From assembly GCA_019239785.1 (NCBI GenBank), contig JAFAZM010000346.1, positions 1 to 14,072 of the forward strand: a DNA stretch of 14,072 nt, given 5' to 3'. The first letter of the stretch is position 1. Every line of letters starts with the position of its first letter. The notes under the pieces were generated by a model that saw only the letters and a list, made by a program, of their open reading frames with translations, made no database searches and was not told the origin of the DNA. Below are positions 1 to 7,576 of the stretch, one piece after another. Made by a program: the position numbers and the translations under genes. This stretch comes from Sphingomonadaceae bacterium. GTDB taxonomy: Bacteria > Pseudomonadota > Alphaproteobacteria > Sphingomonadales > Sphingomonadaceae.

Positions 1-541
1 GGCGGGCGCGGTCGCGATCGGCGAAGGCGATCGGGTGCGGATCGAGCTGCCGCGCCATCGCGGTGTCGGCATGACCGGTGGCGCCGTGGCAGGCGGCGCA
101 ATTCTCGGCATAGAGGCGGGCGCCGCGCTGCAGGTCGGGCACCTGCTGGGGCGCGAGCGGGACCGGATAGGCGCCGAGCAGCCGGCCGGCGAGGCCGTGG
201 GCGCGCCGCTCGATCTCGTCGGGCGGAACGTGGGCAGTCACCGCGGCGGCGAATTGCTGCGCCTCGGCGACGAGCGCCGCGCGCTGGGGATTGGCGGGGA
301 GGGCGGCGATGCGCTGCGCGACCGAGCCGGAGAATTCGCGCATCTCGGCAAACTCGCTCGCGCTGATGATCGCGCCGTCCGGCCGCACCGCCCCGCGATA
401 GTCGACCGACATGTAATCGAGCAGCCGCCAGGCGGTCTGCACCTGGTTGTCGTCGGCCTGCGCTGCGGCCGGTGCCAGGAAGGCGAACGCAGCCAGGAGG
501 GGGAGCAAATGCCGCGTCAGGCGGTACAGAGAATCGAACAT
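1..541 (-). CDS. Exported cytochrome c, probably N-terminal part of a cytochrome c/FTR1 iron permease (partial)
   Basis: The visible 180 residues begin with a signal peptide (hydrophobic run ending near AAAQ, about residue 25). A helical segment follows, then one heme-binding CAACH motif whose codons lie at 86-100, and an LDP..IAFADRDRAR segment. This arrangement (helical periplasmic domain with the MSVDYRGAV / SASEFAEM type of sequence, then a c-type heme domain) is what I associate with proteobacterial proteins in which an exported cytochrome c precedes an FTR1 iron permease. The permease part, with its REXXE motifs, would lie beyond the left edge and is not seen. The ATG at 541 is preceded by GGGGA at short spacing. 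A Fur-like box lies 41 bases upstream of the start, which supports an iron-related role. It could instead be a stand-alone cytochrome c. Confidence is high for an exported c-type cytochrome and moderate for the FTR1 fusion. Confidence 0.8.
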   Translation of the reverse strand, partial: MFDSLYRLTRHLLPLLAAFAFLAPAAAQADDNQVQTAWRLLDYMSVDYRGAVRPDGAIISASEFAEMREFSGSVAQRIAALPANPQRAALVAEAQQFAAAVTAHVPPDEIERRAHGLAGRLLGAYPVPLAPQQVPDLQRGARLYAENCAACHGATGHADTAMARQLDPHPIAFADRDRAR

Positions 542-581
542 GGGTCCCCGCGAGGAGGTCTGGACAAGCAGGGCCTAATTG

Positions 582-600
582 TAATGCGAGTGATTATCAA
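582..600 (-). promoter_or_regulatory. Putative Fur box upstream of the cytochrome c/FTR1-type gene
   Basis: The plus strand reads TAATGCGAGTGATTATCAA, an imperfect dyad close to the Fur consensus built from GATAAT and ATTATC halves, and to the TGCGA..ATTATCA form I associate with sphingomonad iron genes. It lies in an AT-richer patch 41 bases before the ATG at 541, where a promoter is expected. Iron-dependent repression is an inference from site and gene. Confidence 0.55.
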
Positions 601-626
601 TAGCGGGGAAGGGTCGCGGTGTCCTC

Positions 627-712
627 CGTCATTCCCGCGAAAGCGGGAATCCAGAACGGCGTTGAGATAGGTCGCTTAGGCCGCCTGGATTCCCGCTTAG
701 GCGGGAATGACG
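627..712. repeat. REP-like inverted repeat (two 28-bp palindromic units)
   Basis: The unit at 627-654 (starting CGTCATTCCCGCGAAAGCGG) is matched in inverted orientation at 685-712, with 26 of 28 positions complementary by eye. Each unit itself contains the small palindrome ATTCCCGC..GCGGGAAT. The 30-bp centre (655-684) is not repeated. CGTCATTCCCGCGAAAGCGGGAATCC-type units are dispersed in many proteobacterial genomes as REP/BIME-like elements. It lies between the coq9 stop at 723 and the iron gene, so its transcript could fold and act as the 3' end of the coq9 message. Confidence 0.8.
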
Positions 713-722
713 AGCAGAAAGC

Positions 723-1382
723 CTAGACCGCCGGATAGCGCAGGCGGCCGAGGAAGCGGCTGAGCGAGGGGCGGTAGCGGCCGCTGCTGCGCCAGCGCGC
801 CTTGGCCTGCTCGATCCGCATCACGTCGCCGATCCGGCGATCCAGGAAGGCGTGGGTGTCGGCGAGGCCGGCGCTTTCGTCGTCGAGGAAGACCAGACTG
901 GTCGAGGCATAGACGCCGATCAGCAGGCCGCGCTTCGAATAATGGTTGAAGTCGGTGACGGTATCGCCGGCGAGCCGCCAGATCCGGTCGGCGCTGCGCC
1001 AGGCGAGCCGCGCCGCCGCTGGGGCATTCTGCGGCACGGCGAGGATGGCGAGCGCGCGGCGGAGCGCCTCGCGCTGCGGCGCGATCGCTTCGAGGCGGAA
1101 CAGGATCAGGTCGCGGATCCGCTCGCGGATCTTCAGCGCGGCGATCCGCTCGGCCGGGAAAGCGCGCAGCATCGCCTGGTCGATCGCGTCGAACCAGGCA
1201 TCGATCATCTGCACGGCGCCCTCGGGGAAAGCGAGCCGCGCCCGTTCGGCCGGCACGCCGAGCTGGGCCGCAGCCATCGCGACCGCCGCCTCGCTCCAGC
1301 CGTCGAAGGCGGCATGGGCCGGCAGCAAAGGCGCCAGCGCCTCGCGCAATTCGTCGAGGTTCATGTCGAGCGGCTGCACCAT
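723..1382 (-). CDS. COQ9 family protein (ubiquinone biosynthesis)
   Basis: The 219-residue protein has the COQ9 signature in its C-terminal half: GDTVTDFNHYSKRGLLIGVY, then STSLVFLDDES and AFLDRRIGDV. The N-terminus (LAPLLPAHAAFDGWSE) also fits the family. COQ9 is a lipid-binding helical protein that assists COQ7-type hydroxylation in ubiquinone synthesis; length is as expected. The open frame extends to a TTG at 1418, but neither that nor the ATG at 1382 has a convincing ribosome site. An ATG at 1364, directly before the conserved NLDELREALAP segment, is an equally good start. It is the last gene of a minus-strand series behind the S41 peptidase, 57 bases away, and no functional link between them is evident. 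Family assignment is firm and the exact start is uncertain. Confidence 0.9.
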   Translation of the reverse strand: MVQPLDMNLDELREALAPLLPAHAAFDGWSEAAVAMAAAQLGVPAERARLAFPEGAVQMIDAWFDAIDQAMLRAFPAERIAALKIRERIRDLILFRLEAIAPQREALRRALAILAVPQNAPAAARLAWRSADRIWRLAGDTVTDFNHYSKRGLLIGVYASTSLVFLDDESAGLADTHAFLDRRIGDVMRIEQAKARWRSSGRYRPSLSRFLGRLRYPAV

Positions 1383-1439
1383 CGGCGGCAGAATGATCGG
1401 CGCGGGCAAGGGATGCAAGGAAAGGATCGCGGAGGGGGC

Positions 1440-2909
1440 TCAATGGGCACGGCGAATGCGGGCGTGCAACGCCCTCGCCCGCGCGACCGCCGTCGGCAGC
1501 GCCGCGGCCAGCAGTTGCGCCTTCAGCCTGCTGCCGTCGGAATGGCGCAGGCCGACCACCACGTCGGGAACGATGCCGCGCACCTCGTTCGAGCCGTCGG
1601 CGCGCAGCCGCACGCAATCGGGCAATTCGAGCGTGGCGCCGCTGTGCGTCAGGATCGTCGGGGTGCCGCCGTCGGTATGGCCGCAGCCGGCGCCGCCGCT
1701 CCGCGCGCCGAGGACGATCGCGGCGCGATTGTCCTGCAGCTCCGCGGCGAATTCCTCCGCCGCGGACCAGGTCTCCTGGTCGACGAGGACCAGCAAGGGG
1801 GCGGTCCAGACATGGTCGTGATAGGGATATTGGGCGGGGCTGAAGACGTAAGGGGACCAGTCGCGGCCGGAGAGGGCGCCGGCCGGCGCGCTGCCGACCA
1901 GGCCGGTCGCATAGCCGGCACGGCCGAGCCGCGGGCACGTGTCGCCCGGCGCGCAGGGCTCCGCCTCGCGCCGGGCCGCATCCGCCTCCGACGCCCAGCG
2001 CAGCAGCCGGAGGCGGTCGGCGGGGTCGGCCGAGCCGGCCGCTTCGCGGAGCCTGGCCGCCAGCGCCTGCCACTGCCGCACCCAATGGGCGCCGCGCCTG
2101 AAGGCGAGCCGCTCGGCGGTGAGCGGCACCGGGCTCACGATCCGCGCCGCCGCTTCCGCCCATTCCGAGCCGCCGCCATTGCCGCTGAGGTCGACCAGCA
2201 ACACTGTCGCGCCCTCCCGCCGCAGCCGGGCGATCCGCTGCTCGAGCTCGCCGGTCATCCGGCGATAGGACCAAGTCAGGATGTGCTCGGCGCAGTCGTC
2301 GTCGCAGGGCCGCGCTGGGTCGATCGCGAACGCAGCGACCGCCGCTTCGCACCAGGCCGGGCCGCCCTGCGGCTGAAAGACGCCGATGCGCAGCACCCCG
2401 ACCTGCTCGCGGCCGACCGGAACGATGCCGGTCGCGAACATCTGGCCCGGCTCGACCGCGCGATAGCCGGGCAGCGCCGGCCCGATGCCGGCATCCGCCT
2501 GCCGCGCGTCGTAGCCGAGCCGGCGGCAGAGCGCGGCCGGCCTCGAAGGCTGCACCGGAGCCGTCGAAGCCCCGCTTGCGGCCGGCGGCGCGGACGCGGC
2601 CGGCCAGTCGATCGCGACATGGCCGTCGCCGATCCGCTGGACCAGCCGGTCGAACACGGCGCGGGCGCCGCCGTCGTCGCGGGCCTGGCGGAGACGGGCT
2701 TCGGCGCGGTCGAACAAGGCGCCGAGATCGACCTCGCGCTCGCCGGTCAGCCAGTCGTAATTGGCATATTCCTCCTCGAGCGCGGCGCGCATCTGGGCAA
2801 GGTCGGCGAGCCAGGGGTCCGGGCTCCAGCCGCCACTCTGCGCGGGCGCCGCCGTGGCCAGGCCGCACGCGACGATCGCGCCCAAAAGCTTGAGTCCGCG
2901 CATGTTCAT
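1440..2909 (-). CDS. S41 family serine peptidase, exported
   Basis: This 489-residue protein begins with a signal peptide (MNMRGLKLLG to about AAPAQ at residue 24), so it should be periplasmic or surface attached. An N-terminal helical domain contains IGDGH with His97. The S41 core includes TVLLVDLSGNGGG (about 236-247, backbone oxyanion region), then LLVLVDQETWSAAEEF with the likely nucleophile Ser382 and Glu385, and RSGGAGCG (403-410). The lysine of the C-terminal-processing Ser-Lys group is not evident, and His97 plus Ser382 fits the tricorn-like branch better. No PDZ domain is recognised. Cysteines at 187, 202, 206, 319, 325, 409 and 432 could form disulfides. ATG codons at residues 1 and 3 are both possible; GGCGGGGG upstream is better spaced for the second. 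The start lies 43 bases after the transporter stop, suggesting one transcript. Substrate unknown. Confidence 0.85.
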   Translation of the reverse strand: MNMRGLKLLGAIVACGLATAAPAQSGGWSPDPWLADLAQMRAALEEEYANYDWLTGEREVDLGALFDRAEARLRQARDDGGARAVFDRLVQRIGDGHVAIDWPAASAPPAASGASTAPVQPSRPAALCRRLGYDARQADAGIGPALPGYRAVEPGQMFATGIVPVGREQVGVLRIGVFQPQGGPAWCEAAVAAFAIDPARPCDDDCAEHILTWSYRRMTGELEQRIARLRREGATVLLVDLSGNGGGSEWAEAAARIVSPVPLTAERLAFRRGAHWVRQWQALAARLREAAGSADPADRLRLLRWASEADAARREAEPCAPGDTCPRLGRAGYATGLVGSAPAGALSGRDWSPYVFSPAQYPYHDHVWTAPLLVLVDQETWSAAEEFAAELQDNRAAIVLGARSGGAGCGHTDGGTPTILTHSGATLELPDCVRLRADGSNEVRGIVPDVVVGLRHSDGSRLKAQLLAAALPTAVARARALHARIRRAH

Positions 2910-2952
2910 CCCCCGCCGGCCGCCGCGAGCCTGGCCGAAGCGGCGCGCGGTT

Positions 2953-3849
2953 TCAACCTTCCGGCAGGTCCGCGCCGGTCCGTGTCGGCAGGCGGATCAG
3001 CACCAAAGCCGCGCAGACCAGGAGGGCGCCGATCCAGTCGCCGGTCGAGAGCCGCTCGCGGAAGGCGAGCCAGCCGATCGCCGCGGACGCGATCGGCTGC
3101 GTCAGGAAGCAAAGGCCGACGACGACCGGCGACAAATGGCCCATCGCATAGACGAGCAGCCCCTGGCCGATCAGCTGGCTGGAGATGGAGAGCGCGATCA
3201 CCGGCAGCCAATCCTGCGGCACCACCGGCTCGCCGAGCGCGAGCGCGACGAGCAGAATCGGCAGCACCCCGCCGGCGGTGGCGATTGCGAGCACCGGCCA
3301 GGGTTTCATCTGCCGTCGCGCCCGGTCCACCGCGATCAGGTAGAAGGTGTAGAAGAGGCCGGCGAGCAGAGCGAGCAGGTCGCCGGCGAAATTGGCGCCG
3401 GACAGCTCGTAGCTGCTGCCGAGCAGCAGCATTGTGCCGACGATCGCGAGCAGCAAAGCGAGAAGCTGCGCCGGCCGCGGCAGCCGGCCGAGCAGGATGA
3501 AGCCGTAGATCGCGAACAGGAAGCTCGCGAAATTGCCGAACAGGGTCGCGTTGGCGAGCTTGGTCCTGATTATGCCTTCGTGCCAGGCGGCGAGATCGGC
3601 GGCGAAGAAGATGCCGCCGAGCGCGACCAGGCCGAGCATCGTCCAGCCCGGGAAGGGCCGGCCGCGATGCTGCCGCCAGCCGATCAAGGCCAGGAAGGGC
3701 AGAGCGAGCGCCAGCCGCCAGAAGCCGGCCGCGATCGGCCCGACATCGGCGAGGCGCACCATCCACGGCCCCGCCGCGAGGAACAAATTGGCGAGGATCA
3801 AAGCCGGGAAGGCAAAACCGGCCACGGGGTTGCGCATTTCATTTTGCAA
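2953..3849 (-). CDS. EamA/DMT-family transporter
   Basis: The 298-residue protein is almost entirely hydrophobic, with about ten membrane segments in two tandem EamA halves: first about residues 10-147, second about 155-290. Signature stretches are FFAADLAAWHEGI and LFGNFASFLFAIYGF in the first half, and ISSQLIGQGLLVYAMGHLSP followed by LTQPIASAAIGWLAFRERL in the second. The family exports small metabolites or amino acids from the cytoplasm; no substrate can be read from the sequence. The longest frame starts at a TTG (3849) four bases after AAGGG. An ATG four codons later (3837) is the alternative. It is first in the minus-strand series with the S41 peptidase and coq9, and divergent from the reductase at 3895. 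Confidence 0.9.
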   Translation of the reverse strand: MQNEMRNPVAGFAFPALILANLFLAAGPWMVRLADVGPIAAGFWRLALALPFLALIGWRQHRGRPFPGWTMLGLVALGGIFFAADLAAWHEGIIRTKLANATLFGNFASFLFAIYGFILLGRLPRPAQLLALLLAIVGTMLLLGSSYELSGANFAGDLLALLAGLFYTFYLIAVDRARRQMKPWPVLAIATAGGVLPILLVALALGEPVVPQDWLPVIALSISSQLIGQGLLVYAMGHLSPVVVGLCFLTQPIASAAIGWLAFRERLSTGDWIGALLVCAALVLIRLPTRTGADLPEG

Positions 3850-3894
3850 CCCTTATATCCTTTCGCAGTGCAGCATTTCCGAGAGACCGCCCCA

Positions 3895-4983
3895 ATGCCC
3901 TCCCTGTTCGATCCGATCAAGCTCGGCGCCGTCGCCGCTCCGAACCGCATCCTGATGGCCCCGCTGACCCGCGGCCGGGCGACCCGCGATCATGTCCCGA
4001 CGGAGCTGATGCGGACCTATTACGCGCAGCGCGCCGCGGCCGGCCTGATCATCACCGAGGCGACCGGAATCAGCCGGCAGGGGCTTGGCTGGCCCTACGC
4101 GCCGGGCCTCTGGACCGAGGCGCAGGTCGAGGGCTGGAAGCCGATCGTCGCCGCGGTGCACGAGGCGGGCGGGCGGATCTTCGCCCAGCTCTGGCATATG
4201 GGCCGGGTCGTCCATTCCTCCTTCCTCGGCGGCGAAGCGCCGGTCTCCGCCTCGGCGACCCAGGCGCCGCACAAGGCCCATACCTATGACGGCCGCCAGC
4301 CCTACGACGTCGCGCGGCCGCTCCGGCTCGACGAGATACCGGGCCTGATCGGCGATTATGTGCGGGCGGCCCGCAACGCGCGCGCCGCCGGCTTCGACGG
4401 CGTCCAGATCCACGGCGCCAACGGCTATCTGATCGATCAATTCCTGCGCGACGGCACCAATTTGCGCGACGATGCCTATGGCGGCCCGGTCGAGAACCGG
4501 ATCCGCCTGCTCCGCGAAGTGACGCAGGCGGTGGCGGACGAGGTCGGCGCCGACCGCACCGCGGTCCGCCTCTCGCCGAACGGCGACAGCCAAGGCGCCA
4601 ATGACAGCGATCCTTATGCGTTATTCCCCGCCGCGGCCTCGGCGCTTTCCGCAATCGGCATCGCCTTCCTCGAGCTGCGCGAGCCGGGCTTCGAGGGCAC
4701 CTTCGGCAAGGCCGAGGTGGCGCCGGTCCATCCGCATATCCGCAAGGCCTTCGCCGGCCCGCTGGTGCTGAACTCGGACTACACGCTCGAACGCGCCCAG
4801 GCGGCGCTCGACGGCGGCGAGGCCGATGCGATCGCCTTCGGCCGGCCGTTCATCTCCAATCCGGACCTGGTCGCGCGGCTGCAGACCGGCGCCCCGCTGC
4901 AGGGCGACGTCATGGCGACCTGGTACAGCCAGGGGCCGGAAGGCTATGTCGACTATCCGGCGCTGGAAGAGGTGGCGGCCTAG
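3895..4983 (+). CDS. Alkene reductase, Old Yellow Enzyme family (NemA-like)
   Basis: This 362-residue FMN-dependent TIM-barrel enzyme would reduce activated C=C bonds (enones, maleimides, possibly nitro compounds or nitrate esters) with NAD(P)H in the cytoplasm. FMN-site features include PNRILMAPLTRGRA near the N-terminus (Thr25 in the position tuning flavin potential), FAQLWHMGR (97-103), and VQIHGANGYLIDQFLRDGTN with the substrate-anion pair His173 and Asn176. These are followed by RDDAYGGPVENR, LNSDY (292-296), and the phosphate-binding FGRPFISNPDL. The length matches NemA. The frame is open far upstream, but family alignment places the start at the ATG at 3895; GAGAG nine bases upstream is a weak ribosome site. 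It is divergent from the EamA gene with 45 bases between starts. No TetR-type repressor of the nemR kind is adjacent. Confidence 0.93.
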   Translation: MPSLFDPIKLGAVAAPNRILMAPLTRGRATRDHVPTELMRTYYAQRAAAGLIITEATGISRQGLGWPYAPGLWTEAQVEGWKPIVAAVHEAGGRIFAQLWHMGRVVHSSFLGGEAPVSASATQAPHKAHTYDGRQPYDVARPLRLDEIPGLIGDYVRAARNARAAGFDGVQIHGANGYLIDQFLRDGTNLRDDAYGGPVENRIRLLREVTQAVADEVGADRTAVRLSPNGDSQGANDSDPYALFPAAASALSAIGIAFLELREPGFEGTFGKAEVAPVHPHIRKAFAGPLVLNSDYTLERAQAALDGGEADAIAFGRPFISNPDLVARLQTGAPLQGDVMATWYSQGPEGYVDYPALEEVAA

Positions 4984-5065
4984 ACCATCCTCCCTCGCCT
5001 CATCCCCCTCTCCCGCTTTCGGGCAGGGCGCGCATACCTGCCGCGCGACTGGCCACTCGGCTTGC

Positions 5066-5080
5066 GTTCCTTCTTTGTTC
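5066..5080 (+). promoter_or_regulatory. LexA (SOS) box, GTTC-N7-GTTC, upstream of recQ
   Basis: GTTC at 5066-5069 and GTTC at 5077-5080 are separated by exactly seven bases. This is the direct-repeat LexA operator described for Alphaproteobacteria. A -10-like TAATAT lies just downstream at 5082-5087, so bound repressor would cover the promoter. The preferred recQ start is at 5139. Confidence 0.7.
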
Positions 5081-5138
5081 CTAATATTCAGCGTCAATGC
5101 GACTCGACTTTTCGCTGGCCGGCGGCTCTGGAGGCGCG

Positions 5139-6902
5139 ATGAGTTCGCCGCTCCAGATCCTGCGCGAGACGTTCGGCTTCCAGGATTTCCGCGGCGTCCA
5201 GGAAGAGGTGATCGGCCGGGTGATGGCCGGGCAGCGCACGCTCGCGGTGATGCCGACCGGGGCGGGCAAGTCGCTCTGCTACCAGGTGCCGGCGCTGGCG
5301 CTGCCCGGTACCGCTTTGGTGATCTCCCCCTTGATCGCGCTGATGCACGACCAGATCCGCGCCGCCGAGGGGCTGGGGCTGCGCGCCGCGTCTTTGACCT
5401 CGGCCGACACGAACCGCGCCGAGACGGTCGAGCGGCTGAAGCAGGGCGAGCTGGAATTGCTCTACGTCGCGCCGGAGCGGGCGACGAGCGAGAGCTTCCG
5501 CGAGCTGATCGGCCGCGTCCCGCTTGCTTTGGTCGCGATCGACGAGGCGCATTGCGTCAGCGAATGGGGCCATGATTTCCGGCCCGATTACCGCCTGCTG
5601 CGGCCGTTGCTTGACGCCTTCCCTTCGGTGCCGCGGCTGGCGCTCACCGCCACCGCCGACCGGCGCACGCGCGAGGACATCCTCGTCCAGCTCGGCATTC
5701 CGGCCGACGGGCTGATCCTCGCCGGCTTCGACCGGCCGAACATCCGCTACCAGGTCCGCCCCCGCGACGGCGTCGCGACGCAGCTGAAGGCCGTGCTTGC
5801 CGAGCAGCCGGGGGCGGGCATCGTCTACGTGCAGAGCCGCGACAAGGCCGAGCAGCTCGCCGCCCAGCTCGCCGCGACCGGGCGGCCCGCTCTGCCCTAC
5901 CATGCCGGGCTTGAGCCCCAGGTGCGGGCGCGCAACCAGGCCGCCTTCGTGAAATCCGAGGAAATGGTGATGGTCGCGACCGTCGCCTTCGGCATGGGCA
6001 TCGACAAGCCGGACGTGCGCTTCGTCGCCCATGCCGGCATCCCCAAGTCGATCGAGGCTTATTACCAGGAGACCGGCCGCGCCGGCCGCGACGGCGAGCC
6101 GGCCGAGGCCTGGCTGTTCTGGGGCGCCGAGGATTTCTCCCGCGCCCGACGCCGCATCGCCACCGAGGTCGAGCCGGACCGCCAGGGCGCCGAGCGCGAG
6201 CGGCTGAACGCGCTCGCCACCCTGGTCGAGACGGCCGGCTGCCGCAGGGCCCTGCTGCTGCGCCATTTCGGCGAGGAGCCGCCGGAGCGCTGCGGCAATT
6301 GCGACAATTGCCTGGAGCCGCCGCAGGCGATCGATGCCACCACCGCCGCGCAGAAACTGCTCTCCGCCGCCTTCCGCACCGAGATGCGCTTCGGCATCGG
6401 CCATCTGACCGACGTGCTCGCCGGCCGCGAGACCGACAAGGTGCTCGGCTTCGGCCATCAGCGGCTCAGCGTGTTCGGGATCGCCGACGAGGCGGAGATG
6501 GCGCTGCTCAAGCCGGTCGCCCGCGCCCTGCTCGCCCGCGACGCGCTGCGCGCCGACGATTATGGCGGCCTCTCCTTCGGTCCCGGCGCAAAGCCGATCC
6601 TGAAGGGCGAGGCGAAGCTCGAGATCGTGCTGCCGCCGAAGCGCGGCCGGCGGGCGAAGCGCGCGGCGCGCGACTATCCGCACGACCCTTTGTTCGAGGC
6701 GCTCCGCGCCCGGCGCCGCGACCTTGCCGCGGCGGAGGGCGTCCCGCCCTATCTCATCTTCCACGATTCCACGCTGCGCGAGATGGCGGAGCTGAAGCCG
6801 ACCAGCCTGCACGCGCTGTCCCGCGTGTCGGGCGTCGGCGCCGCCAAGCTGGAGCGCTACGGCGGCGCCTTCGTGGAGGTGATCGGCGGCTGGGCGGATT
6901 AG
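5139..6902 (+). CDS. recQ: ATP-dependent DNA helicase RecQ
   Basis: A 3'-5' superfamily-2 helicase acting in recombination and fork repair. From the ATG at 5139 it is 587 residues, close to E. coli RecQ. Visible elements are the Q-motif region (FGFQDFRGVQEEVI), Walker A MPTGAGKS (38-45), DEAH (135-138) with the aromatic-loop segment CVSEWGHDFRPDYR, motif III LTATAD (169-174), and motif VI YYQETGRAGRDG (308-319). Four zinc-ligand cysteines lie at 368, 385, 388 and 391. A winged-helix RQC region follows, then a C-terminal HRDC domain (about 517-587, ending RVSGVGAAKLERYG). An in-frame ATG at 5097 would add 14 residues, but only 5139 has a good ribosome site (GGAGG at 5130-5134). The LexA-type box upstream suggests DNA-damage induction. 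The stop codon is the first triplet of a 106-bp repeat. Confidence 0.96.
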   Translation: MSSPLQILRETFGFQDFRGVQEEVIGRVMAGQRTLAVMPTGAGKSLCYQVPALALPGTALVISPLIALMHDQIRAAEGLGLRAASLTSADTNRAETVERLKQGELELLYVAPERATSESFRELIGRVPLALVAIDEAHCVSEWGHDFRPDYRLLRPLLDAFPSVPRLALTATADRRTREDILVQLGIPADGLILAGFDRPNIRYQVRPRDGVATQLKAVLAEQPGAGIVYVQSRDKAEQLAAQLAATGRPALPYHAGLEPQVRARNQAAFVKSEEMVMVATVAFGMGIDKPDVRFVAHAGIPKSIEAYYQETGRAGRDGEPAEAWLFWGAEDFSRARRRIATEVEPDRQGAERERLNALATLVETAGCRRALLLRHFGEEPPERCGNCDNCLEPPQAIDATTAAQKLLSAAFRTEMRFGIGHLTDVLAGRETDKVLGFGHQRLSVFGIADEAEMALLKPVARALLARDALRADDYGGLSFGPGAKPILKGEAKLEIVLPPKRGRRAKRAARDYPHDPLFEALRARRRDLAAAEGVPPYLIFHDSTLREMAELKPTSLHALSRVSGVGAAKLERYGGAFVEVIGGWAD

Positions 6903-7005
6903 AGCGGTTTGTGATCTGATTGCATCAGATCAACCGCTCTAAGTTGTTGTCTGGCCGCGATTTCCGAGTCGTCAGATGATGCCATCTGACTGGAAATCGC
7001 TCTAG
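6900..7005. repeat. Dispersed two-hairpin intergenic repeat, copy 1
   Basis: This 106-bp element runs from TAGAGCGG to CGCTCTAG and folds into two stems. In hairpin 1 (6901-6940), AGAGCGGT and TGATCTGAT pair with their complements across a TGC loop, with a three-base bulge. In hairpin 2 (6957-7000), GCGATTTCC and GTCAGAT pair across the loop GATGCC. A second copy at 9051-9156 has the same length and, by hand alignment, about 97 identical positions. Its first three bases are the recQ stop codon. It probably also acts as a transcript end. Confidence 0.85.
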
Positions 7006-7013
7006 GACGCGCT

Positions 7014-7439
7014 TTACTGGCGGTTCATCCCGCCCGGGCCGCCGACGAAATGGCCGACATTGATCGCGCCGAGCGGGCTCGGCCAGGTCCGGGTCACCGC
7101 CTGGCCGTCGCCGGGCAGCGCGATCGAGCCTTCGGGCTCGAAGCCGCCATTGCCGTCGGGGTCGGCGAGCACGCTGAAGCTGGTCGGGTAGCCGGTGTGG
7201 CTGACCGCGCTGATCGTCGATTGGCCGCCCTCGACCCGATAGGAGATGGTGATCGCGCCACGGGCGTTCGCGGCCGAGCGATGCAGCAATTGATGCTCGT
7301 TGCCCGAGGCCAAGGTGAAGCTCGCACTTTCGCCGGGCTGGAGCCCGATCCGCTCGACGTCGGTGCCGGGCGGCGTCGAATCCTGCGCGGCGAGCGCGGC
7401 CGGCGCGAGGATGAGTGCGGCGGCGATGAGGCTGCGCAT
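7014..7439 (-). CDS. Hypothetical exported protein
   Basis: The 141-residue product starts with a clear signal peptide (MRSLIAAALILAPAALAAQ), so it is probably periplasmic. The mature part is rich in Gly, Ser, Thr and Pro and looks beta-rich, with segments such as GESASFTLASGNEHQLLHRS and ITISYRVEGGQST. I see no catalytic motif, no cysteines and no lipobox, and do not recognise the family. An ATG two codons upstream (7445) is also open, but GGGAG on the minus strand is eight bases from the 7439 ATG and only two from the other, so the inner start is preferred. It ends 8 bases before the dispersed repeat, convergent with recQ, and is divergent from the PNPOx-like gene at 7577. Confidence 0.75.
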   Translation of the reverse strand: MRSLIAAALILAPAALAAQDSTPPGTDVERIGLQPGESASFTLASGNEHQLLHRSAANARGAITISYRVEGGQSTISAVSHTGYPTSFSVLADPDGNGGFEPEGSIALPGDGQAVTRTWPSPLGAINVGHFVGGPGGMNRQ

Positions 7440-7576
7440 GAACATGTCTCCCTTTTGGGGGAGAACGATGGCCGCCGCGCTTGGTTCAGCGACGGACGCG
7501 CGACGGCCGGGCAGCCCCGCCTGGATTGAACCGCTCTGCGTCCGGCTCGTTGACGGACGGACGTAAAGGAGCGGAC

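Noticed and set aside
697..2868. Long minus-strand frame of 723 codons
   Set aside because: Arg/Pro/Ala-rich shadow of the coq9 and S41 genes in another frame, typical of high-GC DNA; no motifs.
852..3500. Long plus-strand frame of 882 codons
   Set aside because: Runs antisense to coq9, S41 peptidase and EamA genes, which all have clear family signatures; its translation has no recognisable domain.
2761..3894. Upstream extension of the Old Yellow Enzyme frame
   Set aside because: The frame is open by chance across the antisense EamA gene; family homology begins at the ATG at 3895.
5094..6812. 572-codon minus-strand frame
   Set aside because: Antisense to recQ, which has all helicase motifs; composition is typical of an artefact.
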